From Stutzerimonas zhaodongensis (lineage in GTDB: Bacteria > Pseudomonadota > Gammaproteobacteria > Pseudomonadales > Pseudomonadaceae), in assembly GCF_003696365.1 (NCBI RefSeq), contig NZ_RFFM01000005.1:150334-214333 (forward strand): a DNA stretch of 64,000 nt. The letters are read 5' to 3'. Both the position numbers and the translations under genes were made by a program. Shown piece after piece: positions 48,410 to 59,257 of the stretch; positions within the stretch are counted from its first letter, which is position 1, and the number at the start of each line of letters is the position of its first letter. Below the pieces are notes generated by a model. That model was not told where the DNA came from, searched no databases, and saw nothing but the letters and a program-made list of their open reading frames with translations.

Positions 48410-51217
48410 TCAGATGTCGTCGTCAGTCGGGACTACGTCTGGCGGAACATCACCACCACCGCCCAGCAGATCATCTTCACTTGGCTCAGTGCTGACTACC
48501 GGCATCTCCTTGTCCAGTGCGTCCTCGTCGAGCACCGCCTCGATATCTTCAAGGACATCTTCCTCTGAGGGCTCTTGAACCCTCTCAAGACCGACTAGAT
48601 GCTCATTCTTGCCCAGCTTGATCAACGTAACGCCCTGGGTATTCCGACCCAACGAGGACACTTCGTCTACCCGCGTACGCACCAAAGTGCCCTGATCGGA
48701 AATCAGCATGATTTCTTCACCAGGTTGCACCTGCACCGCACCCACCAAAGGACCGTTACGGTCATTGGAGACCATCGCGATGACGCCTTGCCCTCCGCGA
48801 CCACGCCGTGGGAATTCTGCGAGTACCGTGCGCTTGCCGTAGCCATTGAGGCTGGCGGTGAGGATCTGCGCATTCGGCTCGGGGATCAGCATTGAGATCA
48901 GACGCTGCCCTTCCGGCAGCCGCATGCCACGAACACCGCGCGCGGTACGACCCATTGTACGGACGTGCTTTTCCTTGAACCGAATAACCTTTCCGCCATC
49001 AGAGAACAGCATGACTTCACGTGCGCCGTCGGTTACCGCCGCTGCGATCAGGGTGTCACCCTCTTCCAGCCCGAGAGCGATAAGGCCAACGCTGCGCGGC
49101 CGACTGAACTGCGACAAAGGTGTTTTCTTCACGGTGCCTTTAGCAGTTGCCATAAAGATATAGGTGCCCGTGGGCTCGTCTACCGACTCGTCGCTCTCGT
49201 CACCTTCAAGAACTTCTTCGACCTCATCGCTTTCACTGATGATTTCAGCATCTTCGATGTCATCTTCGCCGTTCAGTTGCTGCTGACGCGCCGCCTCGAT
49301 ATCGACCTGCAACATCGCCGTGATGTGCTCACCCTCTGAAAGCGGCAGCAGGTTCACCAATGGGCGACCGCGCGAGGTACGCGACGCTTCGGGAATCTCA
49401 TAGGTCTTGAGCCAATACACTTTGCCTTTGCTGGAGAACAGCAACAGCGTTGTATGGCTGTTGGCAACCAGCAGGTGCTCAACGTAGTCCTCTTCCTTGA
49501 CCCCGGTTGCAGCCTTGCCACGCCCACCGCGACGTTGCGCCTGGTAGGCGGCCAAGGGCTGTGACTTTGCATAACCGCCGTGGGAGATAGTAACGACACG
49601 CTCTTCTTCGGTAATCAGGTCGGCAAGCGTCAGATCCAGACGCGCCTCGAGAATCTCCGTGCGACGCGCATCGCCGAAGTCGCGCTTGACGCCCTCGAGC
49701 TCCTCACGAATCACTTCCATCAGGCGCACCGGGTTGGTCAGGATCCGGATCAACTCGCCGATCTGGGTCAGGATCTCCTGATACTCGCTGAGCAGCTTTT
49801 CATGCTCGAGGCCGGTCAAGCGATGCAGGCGCAGATCGAGAATGGCCTGAGCCTGTTCTGGAGAAAGATAGTACTTGCCGTCGCGCAGGCCGTATTGCGG
49901 ATCGAGACCTTCGGGACGACAGGAGTCCGCGCCTGCACGCTCGACCATCGATTCGACTGCGCTGGATTCCCAGGCTTCGGCAATCAGCGCTTCCTTCGCT
50001 TCAGCCGGCGTGGGCGAAGCCTTGATCAGTGCGATTACAGGATCGATGTTGGACAGCGCGACGGCCTGGCCTTCAAGAATGTGCCCGCGCTCACGCGCCT
50101 TGCGCAGTTCGTAGACGGTTCGACGAGTCACGACTTCGCGACGATGCCGGACAAAGGCTTCGAGCAGCTCTTTCAGGTTCAGCGTACGAGGCTGACCATC
50201 GATGAGCGCTACGACGTTGATCCCGAATACGCTTTGGAGTTGGGTCTGAGCGTAGAGGTTGTTGAGAACGACCTCCGGCACTTCGCCACGGCGCAGCTCG
50301 ATCACGACGCGCATGCCGTCTTTGTCCGACTCATCGCGCAGCTCGGTTATGCCTTCGAGTTTCTTTTCCTTTACCAGCTCGGCGATCTTTTCGATCAGAC
50401 GCGCCTTGTTCAGCTGATAAGGCAGCTCGGTGATAACGATCTGCTGGCGACCACCGACCTTGTCGATATCCTCGATGATCGAGCGAGCACGCATATAAAT
50501 GCGACCGCGACCCGTGCGGTAGGCTTCTACGATACCAGCCCGGCCGTTGATGATGCCCGCCGTGGGAAAGTCAGGCCCAGGGATGAACTGCATCAGCTCA
50601 TCGATGGTGATATCCGCGTTCTCGATCAGCGCCAGGCAGCCGTCGATCACTTCACTGAGGTTGTGCGGCGGGATATTGGTCGCCATGCCCACCGCAATAC
50701 CGCTCGATCCGTTGACCAGCAGGTTCGGGATCTTGGTCGGCATGACCGCTGGAATCTGCTCGGTGCCATCGTAGTTGGGCACCCAGTCGACGGTTTCCTT
50801 GTCGAGATCAGCCAGCAGCTCATGTGCCAGCTTGGCCATACGGACTTCGGTGTAACGCATGGCGGCTGCGTTATCGCCGTCCACCGAACCGAAGTTGCCC
50901 TGGCCGTCGACCAGCATGTAGCGCAGCGAGAAAGGCTGCGCCATCCGCACGATGGTGTCGTATACCGCCGAGTCACCGTGTGGGTGGTATTTACCGATCA
51001 CGTCACCGACCACACGGGCGGATTTCTTGTACGGCTTGTTCCAGTCGTTACCCAACTCGCTCATGGCAAAAAGCACACGGCGATGCACAGGCTTCAATCC
51101 GTCGCGCGCATCCGGCAGCGCACGACCGACGATTACGCTCATGGCGTAGTCGAGGTAGGACTGCTTGAGTTCGTCTTCGATATTGACCGGGAGGATTTCT
51201 TTGGCCAGTTCGCCCAT
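48410..51217 (-). CDS. gyrA: DNA gyrase subunit A
   Basis: Breakage-reunion subunit of gyrase, 935 residues. The catalytic Tyr is Y122 (AAMRYTEVR). In the quinolone-determining region the sequence is [14 protein letters not shown], that is Ser83 and Asp87, the E. coli-like susceptible residues (P. aeruginosa has Thr83). The GyrA box is [12 protein letters not shown]. An acidic insert at about 647-683 ([15 protein letters not shown]) interrupts the C-terminal beta-pinwheel, and an acidic tail of about 50 residues ends the protein. Both make it longer than the E. coli enzyme (875). Confidence 0.98.
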   Translation of the reverse strand: MGELAKEILPVNIEDELKQSYLDYAMSVIVGRALPDARDGLKPVHRRVLFAMSELGNDWNKPYKKSARVVGDVIGKYHPHGDSAVYDTIVRMAQPFSLRYMLVDGQGNFGSVDGDNAAAMRYTEVRMAKLAHELLADLDKETVDWVPNYDGTEQIPAVMPTKIPNLLVNGSSGIAVGMATNIPPHNLSEVIDGCLALIENADITIDELMQFIPGPDFPTAGIINGRAGIVEAYRTGRGRIYMRARSIIEDIDKVGGRQQIVITELPYQLNKARLIEKIAELVKEKKLEGITELRDESDKDGMRVVIELRRGEVPEVVLNNLYAQTQLQSVFGINVVALIDGQPRTLNLKELLEAFVRHRREVVTRRTVYELRKARERGHILEGQAVALSNIDPVIALIKASPTPAEAKEALIAEAWESSAVESMVERAGADSCRPEGLDPQYGLRDGKYYLSPEQAQAILDLRLHRLTGLEHEKLLSEYQEILTQIGELIRILTNPVRLMEVIREELEGVKRDFGDARRTEILEARLDLTLADLITEEERVVTISHGGYAKSQPLAAYQAQRRGGRGKAATGVKEEDYVEHLLVANSHTTLLLFSSKGKVYWLKTYEIPEASRTSRGRPLVNLLPLSEGEHITAMLQVDIEAARQQQLNGEDDIEDAEIISESDEVEEVLEGDESDESVDEPTGTYIFMATAKGTVKKTPLSQFSRPRSVGLIALGLEEGDTLIAAAVTDGAREVMLFSDGGKVIRFKEKHVRTMGRTARGVRGMRLPEGQRLISMLIPEPNAQILTASLNGYGKRTVLAEFPRRGRGGQGVIAMVSNDRNGPLVGAVQVQPGEEIMLISDQGTLVRTRVDEVSSLGRNTQGVTLIKLGKNEHLVGLERVQEPSEEDVLEDIEAVLDEDALDKEMPVVSTEPSEDDLLGGGGDVPPDVVPTDDDI

Positions 51218-51301
51218 GGAAGCCTGGTTCCTTATAGTCAGCAGGGTCCTGCGATTAAGCGCGGAATGGTATCACAGCTGGCGAGCCGGAGGCTCCAGGA
51301 T

Positions 51302-51332
51302 GCACTTCCCGAGAGAAGATCTCAGGAAGTGC
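51302..51332. other. long hairpin between mtnA and gyrA
   Basis: GCACTTCC (51302-51309) and GGAAGTGC (51325-51332), with inner CGAGA / TCTCA adding about five more pairs (one G-T). It lies 8 bp beyond the mtnA stop and 85 bp before gyrA. No U-tract is present, so it is either a weak terminator of mtnA or a regulatory dyad of gyrA. Confidence 0.45.
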
Positions 51333-51340
51333 TCAAGTGA

Positions 51341-52417
51341 TCAGTGGAGACGCTTGCGACTCATCAACGCAGCGAGCTTGGCGGCATTTGGCCGCTCCAC
51401 GACGCCCTTCTCCGTCACGATGGCGTCGATAAGGTCGGCAGGTGTGACATCGAACACTGGATTGAATGCCTCGACATCAGCCGCAAAGCGCTGACCGTTG
51501 ACTTCCAGCAGCTCGTGGCCAGCCCGCTCTTCGATGGGAATGTCATCACCGGTTTCCAGGTCCATGTCGATGGTCGAGCTTGGCGCCACCACCATGAACC
51601 GCACACCATGGTGCATTGCCAATACGGCAAGTTGATAAGTACCGATTTTGTTGGCAACGTCACCATTGGCCGTGATGCGATCTGCCCCAACGATTACCCA
51701 GGTAATGCCACGTGTTTTCATCAGGTGCGCCGCAGCTGAGTCTGCATTCAAGGTAACCGGCACGCCCTCACCAGCGAGCTCCCAGGCAGTCAATCGCGAG
51801 CCCTGCAGCCACGGGCGGGTTTCATCGGCATATACACACTCGACCAACCCTTCCAGATGCGCACCACGAATTACACCGAGCGCCGTACCAAACCCGCCGG
51901 TCGCCAGCGCTCCGGTATTGCAATGGGTGAGAAGATTCTGCGGATTGCCCTGGTGTTTGCGAATCAGGTCGACGCCGAATTGCGCCATGGTCAGATTGGC
52001 TTCACGGTCGCTCGCATGAATGGAGGCGGCCTGAGCCTCAGCAGCTGCAAGCGGATCGTCGCCTGGCTTCAATCTTTCGAGACGCTCACGCATCTGATTC
52101 AGCGCCCAGAACAGGTTGACAGCAGTGGGACGGGAGTTGGCAAGCACATCGAAATCAGCCTCAAGTGCCGCTCGCCAATCGCCGCCCTCGTCAAGTCGTG
52201 CCTTCAGGCCGAGAACCAGTCCATACGCGGCACTGATACCGATGGCTGGCGCGCCGCGCACGATCATTTCACGAATGGCAGTGGCTACCGCAGCAGCGGA
52301 TTCGTAGGTATGCCAAATCTCTTCGAGTGGCAATTTGCGCTGATCGAGCAAATGTAGCTGCCCATCTTTCCACTCGATTGCCTTCACTTTCTCGGCGGCC
52401 AACAAACGCTCGCGCAT
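51341..52417 (-). CDS. mtnA: methylthioribose-1-phosphate isomerase
   Basis: First committed isomerase of methionine salvage, converting methylthioribose-1-phosphate to the ribulose form. The start at 52417 ([16 protein letters not shown]) gives 358 residues; a more upstream ATG at 52444 adds 9. Conserved segments are [39 protein letters not shown] (catalytic Cys) and [19 protein letters not shown] (catalytic Asp). The other mtn genes are about 22 kb away. Confidence 0.95.
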   Translation of the reverse strand: MRERLLAAEKVKAIEWKDGQLHLLDQRKLPLEEIWHTYESAAAVATAIREMIVRGAPAIGISAAYGLVLGLKARLDEGGDWRAALEADFDVLANSRPTAVNLFWALNQMRERLERLKPGDDPLAAAEAQAASIHASDREANLTMAQFGVDLIRKHQGNPQNLLTHCNTGALATGGFGTALGVIRGAHLEGLVECVYADETRPWLQGSRLTAWELAGEGVPVTLNADSAAAHLMKTRGITWVIVGADRITANGDVANKIGTYQLAVLAMHHGVRFMVVAPSSTIDMDLETGDDIPIEERAGHELLEVNGQRFAADVEAFNPVFDVTPADLIDAIVTEKGVVERPNAAKLAALMSRKRLH

Positions 52418-52479
52418 TGCAATCCTCTCTTGATTAGCCAGCACTGGCGAGTGCGATTTACGCCGCTCCGCTCTGCCTG

Positions 52480-52520
52480 AAAAAAAAGAAGCCCGGGCGC
52501 TTTCGAGCCGGGCTTCTTCG
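52480..52520 (-). terminator. strong leftward intrinsic terminator with no known upstream gene
   Basis: AAGAAGCCCGG (52486-52496) pairs with CCGGGCTTCTT (52508-52518); leftward it continues into TTTTTTTT. The stem is 11 perfect pairs. Transcripts reaching it must start to its right on the minus strand, yet no minus-strand gene lies there before the SOS genes, so it marks an unannotated transcript. Confidence 0.9.
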
Positions 52521-52573
52521 CGAGAACAGGTCGGGACGGCAAACCGGATACTCGCCTTAGTACCGTTACCCGG
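52480..52573 (-). ncRNA. candidate small RNA between mtnA and imuA
   Basis: Defined by the terminator at 52480-52520 and, upstream on the minus strand, TTGTGC (52603-52608), a 17-bp spacer, and TAGGAT (52580-52585), which fit a sigma-70-type promoter with moderate matches. The predicted RNA is about 95 nt, begins near 52573 and has a short dyad ACCGG/CCGGT in its 5' half. No reading frame of note lies in it. I could not match it to a named Pseudomonas RNA from memory. Confidence 0.5.
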
Positions 52574-52767
52574 TCGCGAATCCTAATCGACTGATTTTCC
52601 TAGCACAAGTAATGAAGAGGACGTACGAGTCTGACCTGTCATGCAGGAACCTGAAATCGTTGCGGCAGACGGAATCCATCATTCATGCAGGGTCGCTGCG
52701 CTTCCCATGGATCCATCGACAACGCTTCATCGCGTGAGCTTGACCTCTCATCATGCAAAGCAGAATA

Positions 52768-52783
52768 CTGTATCCATATACAG
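52768..52783 (+). promoter_or_regulatory. LexA-binding site (SOS box) of imuA-imuB-dnaE2
   Basis: CTGTATCCATATACAG agrees with the CTG-N10-CAG consensus and has symmetrical TAT/ATA inner arms. It is centred 28 bp upstream of the imuA start at 52804. LexA should repress the cassette until DNA damage. Confidence 0.93.
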
Positions 52784-52803
52784 TATTCAGGGTTTGCTGT
52801 TTC

Positions 52804-53421
52804 ATGAACTCCGTCGTCTCCCTTGATCACCTTCTCGATGCACGCCGGTTATGGCGCGGCCAGACGCGAGTCATCTCGAATAACACTCAGCCAACAGGCC
52901 TTACAGCGCTGGATGCGGCGCTGCCTGGCGGCGGCTGGCCGGAGTCAGCCTTAAGCGAAATATTGTTCGAGAACGCCGGGATCGGCGAGTTGAGCCTGCT
53001 CTGGCCTACCCTGGCTCGTTTGAGTGGAGCCGGCGAGCGAGTAGTGCTGGTTGCGCCCCCCCACGTGCCCTACCCCCATGCGTGGTTGAGCGCGGGTATA
53101 ACTCTGAGCCAATTGACCATCATCAACGCATCGCCACGAGAAGCTCTCTGGTCTGCCGAGCAATGTTTGCGATCTGGCAGTTGTGGAGCAGTACTGTGCT
53201 GGCCTGACCAGCCGGATGATCGCGCATTGCGTCGGCTGCAAGTAGCTGCTGAGACTGGTCAGACGCTGGCCTTCGCCTATCGCCCGTTGCGAGAGGCTGC
53301 AAATCCTTCGCCAGCGGCTTTGCGTCTCGCAGTTGAGGCCCAACCGGCTCAGCTTCGGGTGCTCAAGTGTCGTGGCGGCCTGGCTCCGGCCCGCCCTATC
53401 CCCACCACGTCGTGGCATTGA
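52804..53421 (+). CDS. imuA: ImuA, SOS-associated RecA/SulA-like protein
   Basis: First gene of the mutagenesis cassette. I chose the start at 52804 (MNSVVSLDHLLDARRLWRG), downstream of the SOS box; the ATG at 52753 would lie upstream of the operator. The 205-residue protein is RecA-like: TGLTALDAALPGGGWPESAL is the typical start of the core, with LVAPPHVPYPHAWLSAGI following. ImuA helps the error-prone polymerase; its exact activity is unsettled. Confidence 0.92.
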   Translation: MNSVVSLDHLLDARRLWRGQTRVISNNTQPTGLTALDAALPGGGWPESALSEILFENAGIGELSLLWPTLARLSGAGERVVLVAPPHVPYPHAWLSAGITLSQLTIINASPREALWSAEQCLRSGSCGAVLCWPDQPDDRALRRLQVAAETGQTLAFAYRPLREAANPSPAALRLAVEAQPAQLRVLKCRGGLAPARPIPTTSWH

Positions 53422-53422
53422 A

Positions 53423-54835
53423 ATGCTCTGGGCCTGCATTCTATTTCCGCAGCTCGCCATGGACGGAGTGCTACGCAGCCGTGCTGACTCCAAAGCCCCA
53501 CTGGCGCTCCTGAGTGGCACACCGCAGCGTCGTGTATTACAAGCGATCAACCCTGCAGCACGCGAGCTCGGACTCAAACCTGGGCAAACGCTGATCGCCG
53601 CGCATGCTCTGACCCGCTCATTCGCCACGGCTGACTATGACCCGGCATCCATAGAACGATGGCAGCAATTTCTCGCCGCATGGGCCTACGGATTCAGCTC
53701 CCAGGTCAGCCTGTTATACCCGCGCTGCCTACTCATGGAGGTGCGCTCCAGTCTAGGGTTGTTTGGCCCCTGGCCTCGACTGGAGACCCGACTACGCGAA
53801 GAGCTTAGCGGGCTTGGGTTCAGCCATCGCATTACCCTGGCGCCGAACCCTGCCGCCGCACGAGTATTGGCCAACGTTCATGACGGGGTAGCGGTAACGG
53901 ATTCCGCCACTTTGCATAAGGTTATTTGCAGTTTGCCGGTAGACCGCCTCGGTTTACCTCGGGATGTGGCTTCTGCGCTTGCCCGTATGGGCCTGCGCAC
54001 GTTCAAGCAGTTGCTTGCCTTGCCACGCGACGGGCTTGCAAAGCGTTTTCCGGCTGAGGCGCTCAGGCATCTCGATACCTTGTTGGAAAAACGCCCCCTG
54101 GCGCTGGAGTTCTACAGACCACCCGACCAATTCGACGCGCGTATCGAACTGAACTTCGAGGTTGAATCGCATCAGGCGCTGTTATTTCCGCTGCGACGGC
54201 TGACAGGAGACCTGGCTGCCTATTTGGCTGGTCGTGACAGCGGTGTACAACGCTTTACCCTGCAGCTTGAACATCGCAATCAGGCCGATAGCCAGATAAC
54301 CGTCGGACTGCTCAGCGCCGAGCGTGATCCAGCCATGTTGTTCGAACTGACACGTGGCCGGCTGGAACATCTGCAATTGCCGGCGCCGGTTTTGGCGATA
54401 CGACTGATCGCAATGCAACTACCTAGTTTTGTTCCTGAGCATCGGGAGCTGTTCGAGGATCGACCTCACCAGTCAATGCCTTGGGAGCAGCTACGCGAGC
54501 GCCTTCGGGCCCGCCTGGGTGATGATGCTGTCCAGGGCCTCGCTGTACGCGCTGACCATCGTCCTGAATGTGCGTGGATGCCGACGCCGGATGCGCAGCA
54601 ATCTGCATTAGCCGCGAACTGCCCTCGCCCGGGTTGGCTACTTGCCGAGCCGCAATCTGTGAATGAGGCATCGCTACGCATTCTCGCGGGCCCAGAGCGC
54701 ATCGAGTCAGGCTGGTGGGATGGGGGGGATGTACGGCGCGACTATTACCTGATCGAAACACGATCGGGACAGCGCGGCTGGGCGTTTCGCTCACTCTCAG
54801 GAGGACCACTGCACTTGCACGGTTGGTTCGCGTGA
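53423..54835 (+). CDS. imuB: ImuB, Y-family polymerase homologue lacking the catalytic acids
   Basis: Adaptor of the ImuABC mutasome that binds the sliding clamp and recruits DnaE2. The start at 53423 is one base after the imuA stop; the 470-residue protein begins [17 protein letters not shown], where active Y-family enzymes have an acidic DxDxF motif, so it is probably catalytically inactive like other ImuB proteins. Finger and little-finger parts are recognisable ([20 protein letters not shown]). A helix-hairpin-helix region follows ([20 protein letters not shown]). Confidence 0.92.
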   Translation: MLWACILFPQLAMDGVLRSRADSKAPLALLSGTPQRRVLQAINPAARELGLKPGQTLIAAHALTRSFATADYDPASIERWQQFLAAWAYGFSSQVSLLYPRCLLMEVRSSLGLFGPWPRLETRLREELSGLGFSHRITLAPNPAAARVLANVHDGVAVTDSATLHKVICSLPVDRLGLPRDVASALARMGLRTFKQLLALPRDGLAKRFPAEALRHLDTLLEKRPLALEFYRPPDQFDARIELNFEVESHQALLFPLRRLTGDLAAYLAGRDSGVQRFTLQLEHRNQADSQITVGLLSAERDPAMLFELTRGRLEHLQLPAPVLAIRLIAMQLPSFVPEHRELFEDRPHQSMPWEQLRERLRARLGDDAVQGLAVRADHRPECAWMPTPDAQQSALAANCPRPGWLLAEPQSVNEASLRILAGPERIESGWWDGGDVRRDYYLIETRSGQRGWAFRSLSGGPLHLHGWFA

Positions 54836-57800
54836 TGAGCGCGTATGCCGAACTGCATTGCTTGTCCAACTTCAGTTTCCAGCGAGGCGCCTCGAGCGCC
54901 AAAGAGCTTTTCGAGCGCGCCGCACAACATGGCTACAAAGCGCTGGCAATTACCGATGAATGCACGCTGGCTGGAATCGTCAGAGCCTGGCAAGCCTCGA
55001 AGGAAGTCGGCCTACCGCTGATTGTCGGTAGCGAGATGCAAATCACAGGCGGACCAAAGATGGTCCTGCTGGTGGAGAATCTGGATGGATATCAAGCTCT
55101 GTGCAGATTGATAACCCGTGCTCGTCGCCGCGCCGAGAAAGGCAGCTATGAGCTGTTATTCGAGGACTTCAGTGACCCTTTTGATGGGCTTGTGGCGATC
55201 TGGCTTGCAGACACGATCCATTGTGACGCGGATGGCCATTGGCTGATCGAACGTTTCAAAGCAAGCCTTTGGCTCGGTATCGAGCTTCACCTTGGGCCGG
55301 ACGATCAGGCACGCCTGCAGCAGCAGTTGGCGCTCGCGACACGGCTTGGCATACCTGCAGTCGCCTGTGGTGATGTGCACATGCATGCAAGAGGCCGGCG
55401 CGCTCTGCAAGACTGTATGACCGCCATCCGCCATCACCTGCCGGTCGCTCAGGCCGGTCGCTATCTCTATCCCAATGGTGAGCGTCATCTGCGACGAACC
55501 GCTGAGCTAGCCCAGCTTTACCCCACGGAACTGCTCACCGAAACGCTGCGTATTGCTGAGCGCTGCCGGTTCGATCTCAGCCAGTTGAAATATCACTATC
55601 CCCATGAGTTGGTTCCCGCCGGTCACAACGCCGCCTCCTGGCTGCGCAAGTTAGTTGAGGACGGCGCCCGCTGGCGCTGGCCCGCTGGCGCTACGGAGAA
55701 AGCATGGGCGCAGATCGAGCACGAACTGCAACTGATCACCGAATTGAAGTACGAAAGCTACTTTCTTACCGTATATGACCTCGTTCGCTTTGCCCGAGAA
55801 CAGCATATCCTTTGCCAGGGCCGAGGCTCGGCGGCAAATTCCACGGTATGTTTCGTACTGGGTATTACCGAGCTTGACCCCTCTCGCAGCAAATTGCTGT
55901 TCGAGCGTTTTTTGTCCAAAGAGCGCAATGAGCCGCCCGATATTGACGTCGACTTCGAGCATGAGCGTCGAGAGGAGGTCATTCAGTACGTATTCAGGCG
56001 CTATGGCCGCGAAAGAGCTGCGCTGACCGCGGTGGCAATCACCTATCACGCCACCGGAGCAATTCGTGATGTGGCCAAAGCCCTCTGTCTGCCGGTCGAT
56101 CAGATCAACGCACTGGCTGATTGCTGTGGCCGCTGGAGTGATCGAATCCCGGACGATGAACGCTTGCGCGAAGCAGGCTTTGACCCGAGCAGTCCGTTGT
56201 TAAAGCGGGTGCTCGTACTCACCGGGGAGTTGATTGGCTTTCCTCGTCACCTTTCGCAGCATCCTGGGGGGTTCGTCATTTCCGAGCAGGCCCTGGACAG
56301 TCTGGTGCCTGTTGAAAATGCGAGCATGGCCGAACGCACCGTGATCCAATGGGACAAGGACGACCTCGATCTGGTCGGGCTACTGAAGGTCGATGTGCTC
56401 GCCCTTGGCATGCTCAGCGCGCTGCGCCGCTGCTTCAACCTGATCGAGCACTATCGCGGTACGCGCTGGACGATTGCCACCCTGCCGGAGGAGGATCGTA
56501 AAACCTACGAGATGATAAGCCGCGCTGACACGGTGGGCGTCTTCCAGATCGAGTCACGCGCTCAGATGGCCATGCTGCCGCGTCTACGCCCCAATACTTT
56601 TTACGATCTGGTGATCCAGGTAGCCATCGTGCGTCCAGGGCCAATTCAGGGCGACATGGTTCATCCGTATTTGAGAAGGCGTAACGGCGAAGAGCCCGAG
56701 GACTATCCGGCCGAGGAATTGAGGCCGGTCTTCGAACGCACCCTCGGCGTGCCATTGTTTCAGGAACAGGTCATGGAGCTGGCAATTGTCGCAGCCCAAT
56801 ACACCCCCGGCGAGGCAGACGAGCTGCGCCGTGCAATGGCCGCCTGGAAGCGCCATGGTGGACTGGAACCACACCGCCAGCGCCTCACCGAACGTATGCT
56901 TGCCAGAGGATATGCACCGGAATTTACGGCGCGGATCTTTGAACAGATCAAGGGATTCGGCAGTTACGGTTTTCCGGAATCCCATGCGGCCAGCTTCGCC
57001 CTTCTCACCTATGCGAGCTGCTGGCTTAAATGTCATGAACCTGCCGCCTATGCCTGTGCCCTGATCAATAGCTGGCCGATGGGTTTCTACAACCCCGATC
57101 AAATTCTCCAGGACGCCCGCCGACACGGCCTGGCGATACATCCGGTGGACATTCATTACAGCGATTGGGACTGTAGCCTGGAGCCCACGCAGACCGATCA
57201 ACCCGCCATACGCTTGGGAATGCGACTAGTACGCGGCTTTCGCGAGGACGATGCGCGGAGGATCGAAACGGCCCGCCAACAGCAGCCCTTCGCCTCGATT
57301 GAGGACCTGTGTCTGCGCGCCCGCCTGGATGCCCGTGCCCGCGAAGGGCTGGCGGATGCTGGGGCTTTACGAGAACTCACCGGGCATCGTCATCGAGCTC
57401 GCTGGGCAGTTGCTGGGGTTGAACCACAACTGCCGCTATTCGCTGATCAGCCGGCAACTCAAGAGGAGGTCATCCCTTTACCTCTACCTACCGTTGGCGA
57501 AGAGCTGATGACTGACTATTCAATACTGGGCACGACGCTAGGCCCCCACCCATTAGCCTTGCTAAGGGAAAAGCTCAAATTTCTTCGGTGTCGAAGCTCT
57601 CGTGAACTGGCGGACGTTGAACATGGTCGACTAGTCAGCGTTGCCGGTCTGGTGATTGGCCGTCAGCGTCCGCAAACCGCCAGTGGCGTCATCTTCGTCA
57701 CGTTGGAAGATGAGTTTGGCATGATCAATGTGATTGTCTGGCGCGACTTGGCCGAGCGCTACCGAAGAGTACTTCTACAGTCTCAGTTGCTGCGAATCGA

Positions 57801-57909
57801 TGGTCATCTCGAGTCGTCGAGCGGCGTACGCCATGTCATTGCAGGACGGCTTCGCGACCTTACTTCGATGCTGACAGGGCTCGATGTGCGCAGCCGGGAT
57901 TTTCAATGA
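54835..57909 (+). CDS. dnaE2: error-prone DNA polymerase DnaE2 (ImuC)
   Basis: C-family polymerase for translesion synthesis. The start at 54835 overlaps the imuB stop by one base (TGATG) and gives 1024 residues. It has an N-terminal PHP domain ([34 protein letters not shown]), the palm with [20 protein letters not shown] and [18 protein letters not shown], and a C-terminal OB fold ([19 protein letters not shown]). It lacks the long tail of DnaE1 that carries the tau-binding region, as expected for DnaE2. Confidence 0.95.
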   Translation: MSAYAELHCLSNFSFQRGASSAKELFERAAQHGYKALAITDECTLAGIVRAWQASKEVGLPLIVGSEMQITGGPKMVLLVENLDGYQALCRLITRARRRAEKGSYELLFEDFSDPFDGLVAIWLADTIHCDADGHWLIERFKASLWLGIELHLGPDDQARLQQQLALATRLGIPAVACGDVHMHARGRRALQDCMTAIRHHLPVAQAGRYLYPNGERHLRRTAELAQLYPTELLTETLRIAERCRFDLSQLKYHYPHELVPAGHNAASWLRKLVEDGARWRWPAGATEKAWAQIEHELQLITELKYESYFLTVYDLVRFAREQHILCQGRGSAANSTVCFVLGITELDPSRSKLLFERFLSKERNEPPDIDVDFEHERREEVIQYVFRRYGRERAALTAVAITYHATGAIRDVAKALCLPVDQINALADCCGRWSDRIPDDERLREAGFDPSSPLLKRVLVLTGELIGFPRHLSQHPGGFVISEQALDSLVPVENASMAERTVIQWDKDDLDLVGLLKVDVLALGMLSALRRCFNLIEHYRGTRWTIATLPEEDRKTYEMISRADTVGVFQIESRAQMAMLPRLRPNTFYDLVIQVAIVRPGPIQGDMVHPYLRRRNGEEPEDYPAEELRPVFERTLGVPLFQEQVMELAIVAAQYTPGEADELRRAMAAWKRHGGLEPHRQRLTERMLARGYAPEFTARIFEQIKGFGSYGFPESHAASFALLTYASCWLKCHEPAAYACALINSWPMGFYNPDQILQDARRHGLAIHPVDIHYSDWDCSLEPTQTDQPAIRLGMRLVRGFREDDARRIETARQQQPFASIEDLCLRARLDARAREGLADAGALRELTGHRHRARWAVAGVEPQLPLFADQPATQEEVIPLPLPTVGEELMTDYSILGTTLGPHPLALLREKLKFLRCRSSRELADVEHGRLVSVAGLVIGRQRPQTASGVIFVTLEDEFGMINVIVWRDLAERYRRVLLQSQLLRIDGHLESSSGVRHVIAGRLRDLTSMLTGLDVRSRDFQ

Positions 57910-57950
57910 CGCGGTTACACGCAATCGAAGCCGCTGTATTGCCCACCTAA

Positions 57951-58226
57951 CTAAACCACATGTTGCTCATTTGAGCTTCCGGTCGCCTGCTCCAACCATC
58001 CGAGCAGGCGGATCGCATCCTGTCGATCATCGCCGCAAAACATGACATCGGCCTGAAATTCTGCGCAGACAGCTGGTCTGGCTGGGTTACCAAATAGGCC
58101 GCACAGATTTGCATCGGAAAGATGCAGGCAACGTACCCCGGCCGGCTTGCCTGAAGGCATGCCGGGAATTGGCGAGCTGATCGAAGGGGCGATGCAACAG
58201 GCACCGCAACCGGGACGGCAATTCAT
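57951..58226 (-). CDS. YkgJ-family cysteine-cluster protein
   Basis: A 91-residue protein from the start at 58226 (MNCRPGCGACCIAPSISSPI). The pattern CRPGCGACC with later CLHLSDANLCGLF, VCAEF and MFCGD marks the YkgJ family, thought to bind an Fe-S or zinc centre. Its role is unknown. The frame can be extended to 58280, but the family start is at 58226. Convergent with dnaE2. Confidence 0.85.
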   Translation of the reverse strand: MNCRPGCGACCIAPSISSPIPGMPSGKPAGVRCLHLSDANLCGLFGNPARPAVCAEFQADVMFCGDDRQDAIRLLGWLEQATGSSNEQHVV

Positions 58227-58371
58227 TCCAAGTACCGAAATGAAAAATTCGGGTGCGATGATAAATGGCTGTACAGGCAAAAGACACTAGCCACGAAAAA
58301 TGGGCACCAGAGCGCTTGCGAGCACTCCGGCGCGCCCCTAGCATTTGCCATCACCTAGGAGCCATCCCCCC

Positions 58372-58713
58372 ATGCCTATTTGGATTCAGACCGCAGCACT
58401 GCTCTGCGTGTCCAACCTATTCATGACCTTCGCCTGGTATGGTCATCTCAAGACGCTCAATGGCAAGCCCTGGTTGATAGCAGCGCTGATCAGCTGGGGC
58501 ATCGCCCTGTTCGAATACCTGATCATGGTGCCCGCCAACCGCATCGGCTACACCGAGTTATCGATAGGCCAGCTGAAGATCATGCAGGAAGTGATTACCT
58601 TGGCCATCTTTGTGCCGTTCAGCGTGATGTACATGCAGCAACCGCTGAAGCTCGACTATCTGTGGGCGGGGCTGTGTTTGCTCGGTGCGGTCTATTTCAT
58701 CTTCCGTACATGA
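58372..58713 (+). CDS. DUF486 (DMT superfamily) membrane protein
   Basis: A 113-residue protein with four helices. The start at 58372 (MPIWIQTAALLCVSNLFMTF) has TAGGAG about ten bases upstream. FAWYGHLK, SWGIALFEYLIMVPANRIGY and QLKIMQEVITL are DUF486 marks; these are four-helix relatives of EmrE-type carriers. Substrate unknown. Confidence 0.9.
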   Translation: MPIWIQTAALLCVSNLFMTFAWYGHLKTLNGKPWLIAALISWGIALFEYLIMVPANRIGYTELSIGQLKIMQEVITLAIFVPFSVMYMQQPLKLDYLWAGLCLLGAVYFIFRT

Positions 58714-58825
58714 GCAGCACATACGCGCCTTGGCGGACGACACGGTCTAGCAATCGTAGGCTGATGACGGCGCCAAGCGGCTTGGGCATACTGGCCACCC
58801 CTTTCCGTCCCTTAGAGATTTCCGC

Positions 58826-59107
58826 ATGTTCAAGGTCAACGAATACTTCGACGGCACCGTCAAATCCATCGCCTTCGATACGGCGGCCGGCCCAGCTACC
58901 ATCGGCGTCATGGCCCCAGGCGAATATGAATTCGGCACTGCTCAGCTTGAAGTCATGCACGTGATATCAGGCAGCCTCGAGGTGAAACTGCCCGGAAGCG
59001 AAAACTACGAAACCTTTGGTGCGGGCACCCAGTTCACTGTACCGGCCAACAGCAAGTTTCAGCTGAAGGTTGCAGAGGCTACAGCTTATCTGTGCGAGTA
59101 CAGATAA
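58826..59107 (+). CDS. ppnP: pyrimidine/purine nucleoside phosphorylase PpnP
   Basis: A 93-residue small cupin of the DUF1255/YaiE family, shown in E. coli to phosphorolyse a wide range of nucleosides. The sequence runs [19 protein letters not shown], then [20 protein letters not shown] and [13 protein letters not shown], as expected. Nothing links it to the flagellar genes downstream; the two units converge. Confidence 0.92.
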   Translation: MFKVNEYFDGTVKSIAFDTAAGPATIGVMAPGEYEFGTAQLEVMHVISGSLEVKLPGSENYETFGAGTQFTVPANSKFQLKVAEATAYLCEYR

Positions 59108-59145
59108 CGAAACGGCTGGCGTGCACTGGTTGCCAGAACATCCTA

Positions 59146-59173
59146 AGGTGGATGAAACATGAGCCATCCACCT
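59146..59173. other. 9-bp inverted repeat between ppnP and fliS
   Basis: AGGTGGATG (59146-59154) and CATCCACCT (59165-59173), a 10-base spacer, in the gap between convergent genes. No T-run follows, so it is at best a weak terminator for ppnP or fliS. Confidence 0.4.
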
Positions 59174-59257
59174 AACTCTGGCGAAGCCTTTATCTTGAAG
59201 CGTAGCGGTAGACTTCAGTACTTTTTGGCAGAGTACCTACTCGCTATTTCCGCAGCT

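Noticed and set aside
49580..51340. 586-codon open frame on the + strand
   Set aside because: It is exactly antisense to gyrA, whose reading frame is certain; long antisense frames are common in GC-rich genes and this one shows no family sequence.
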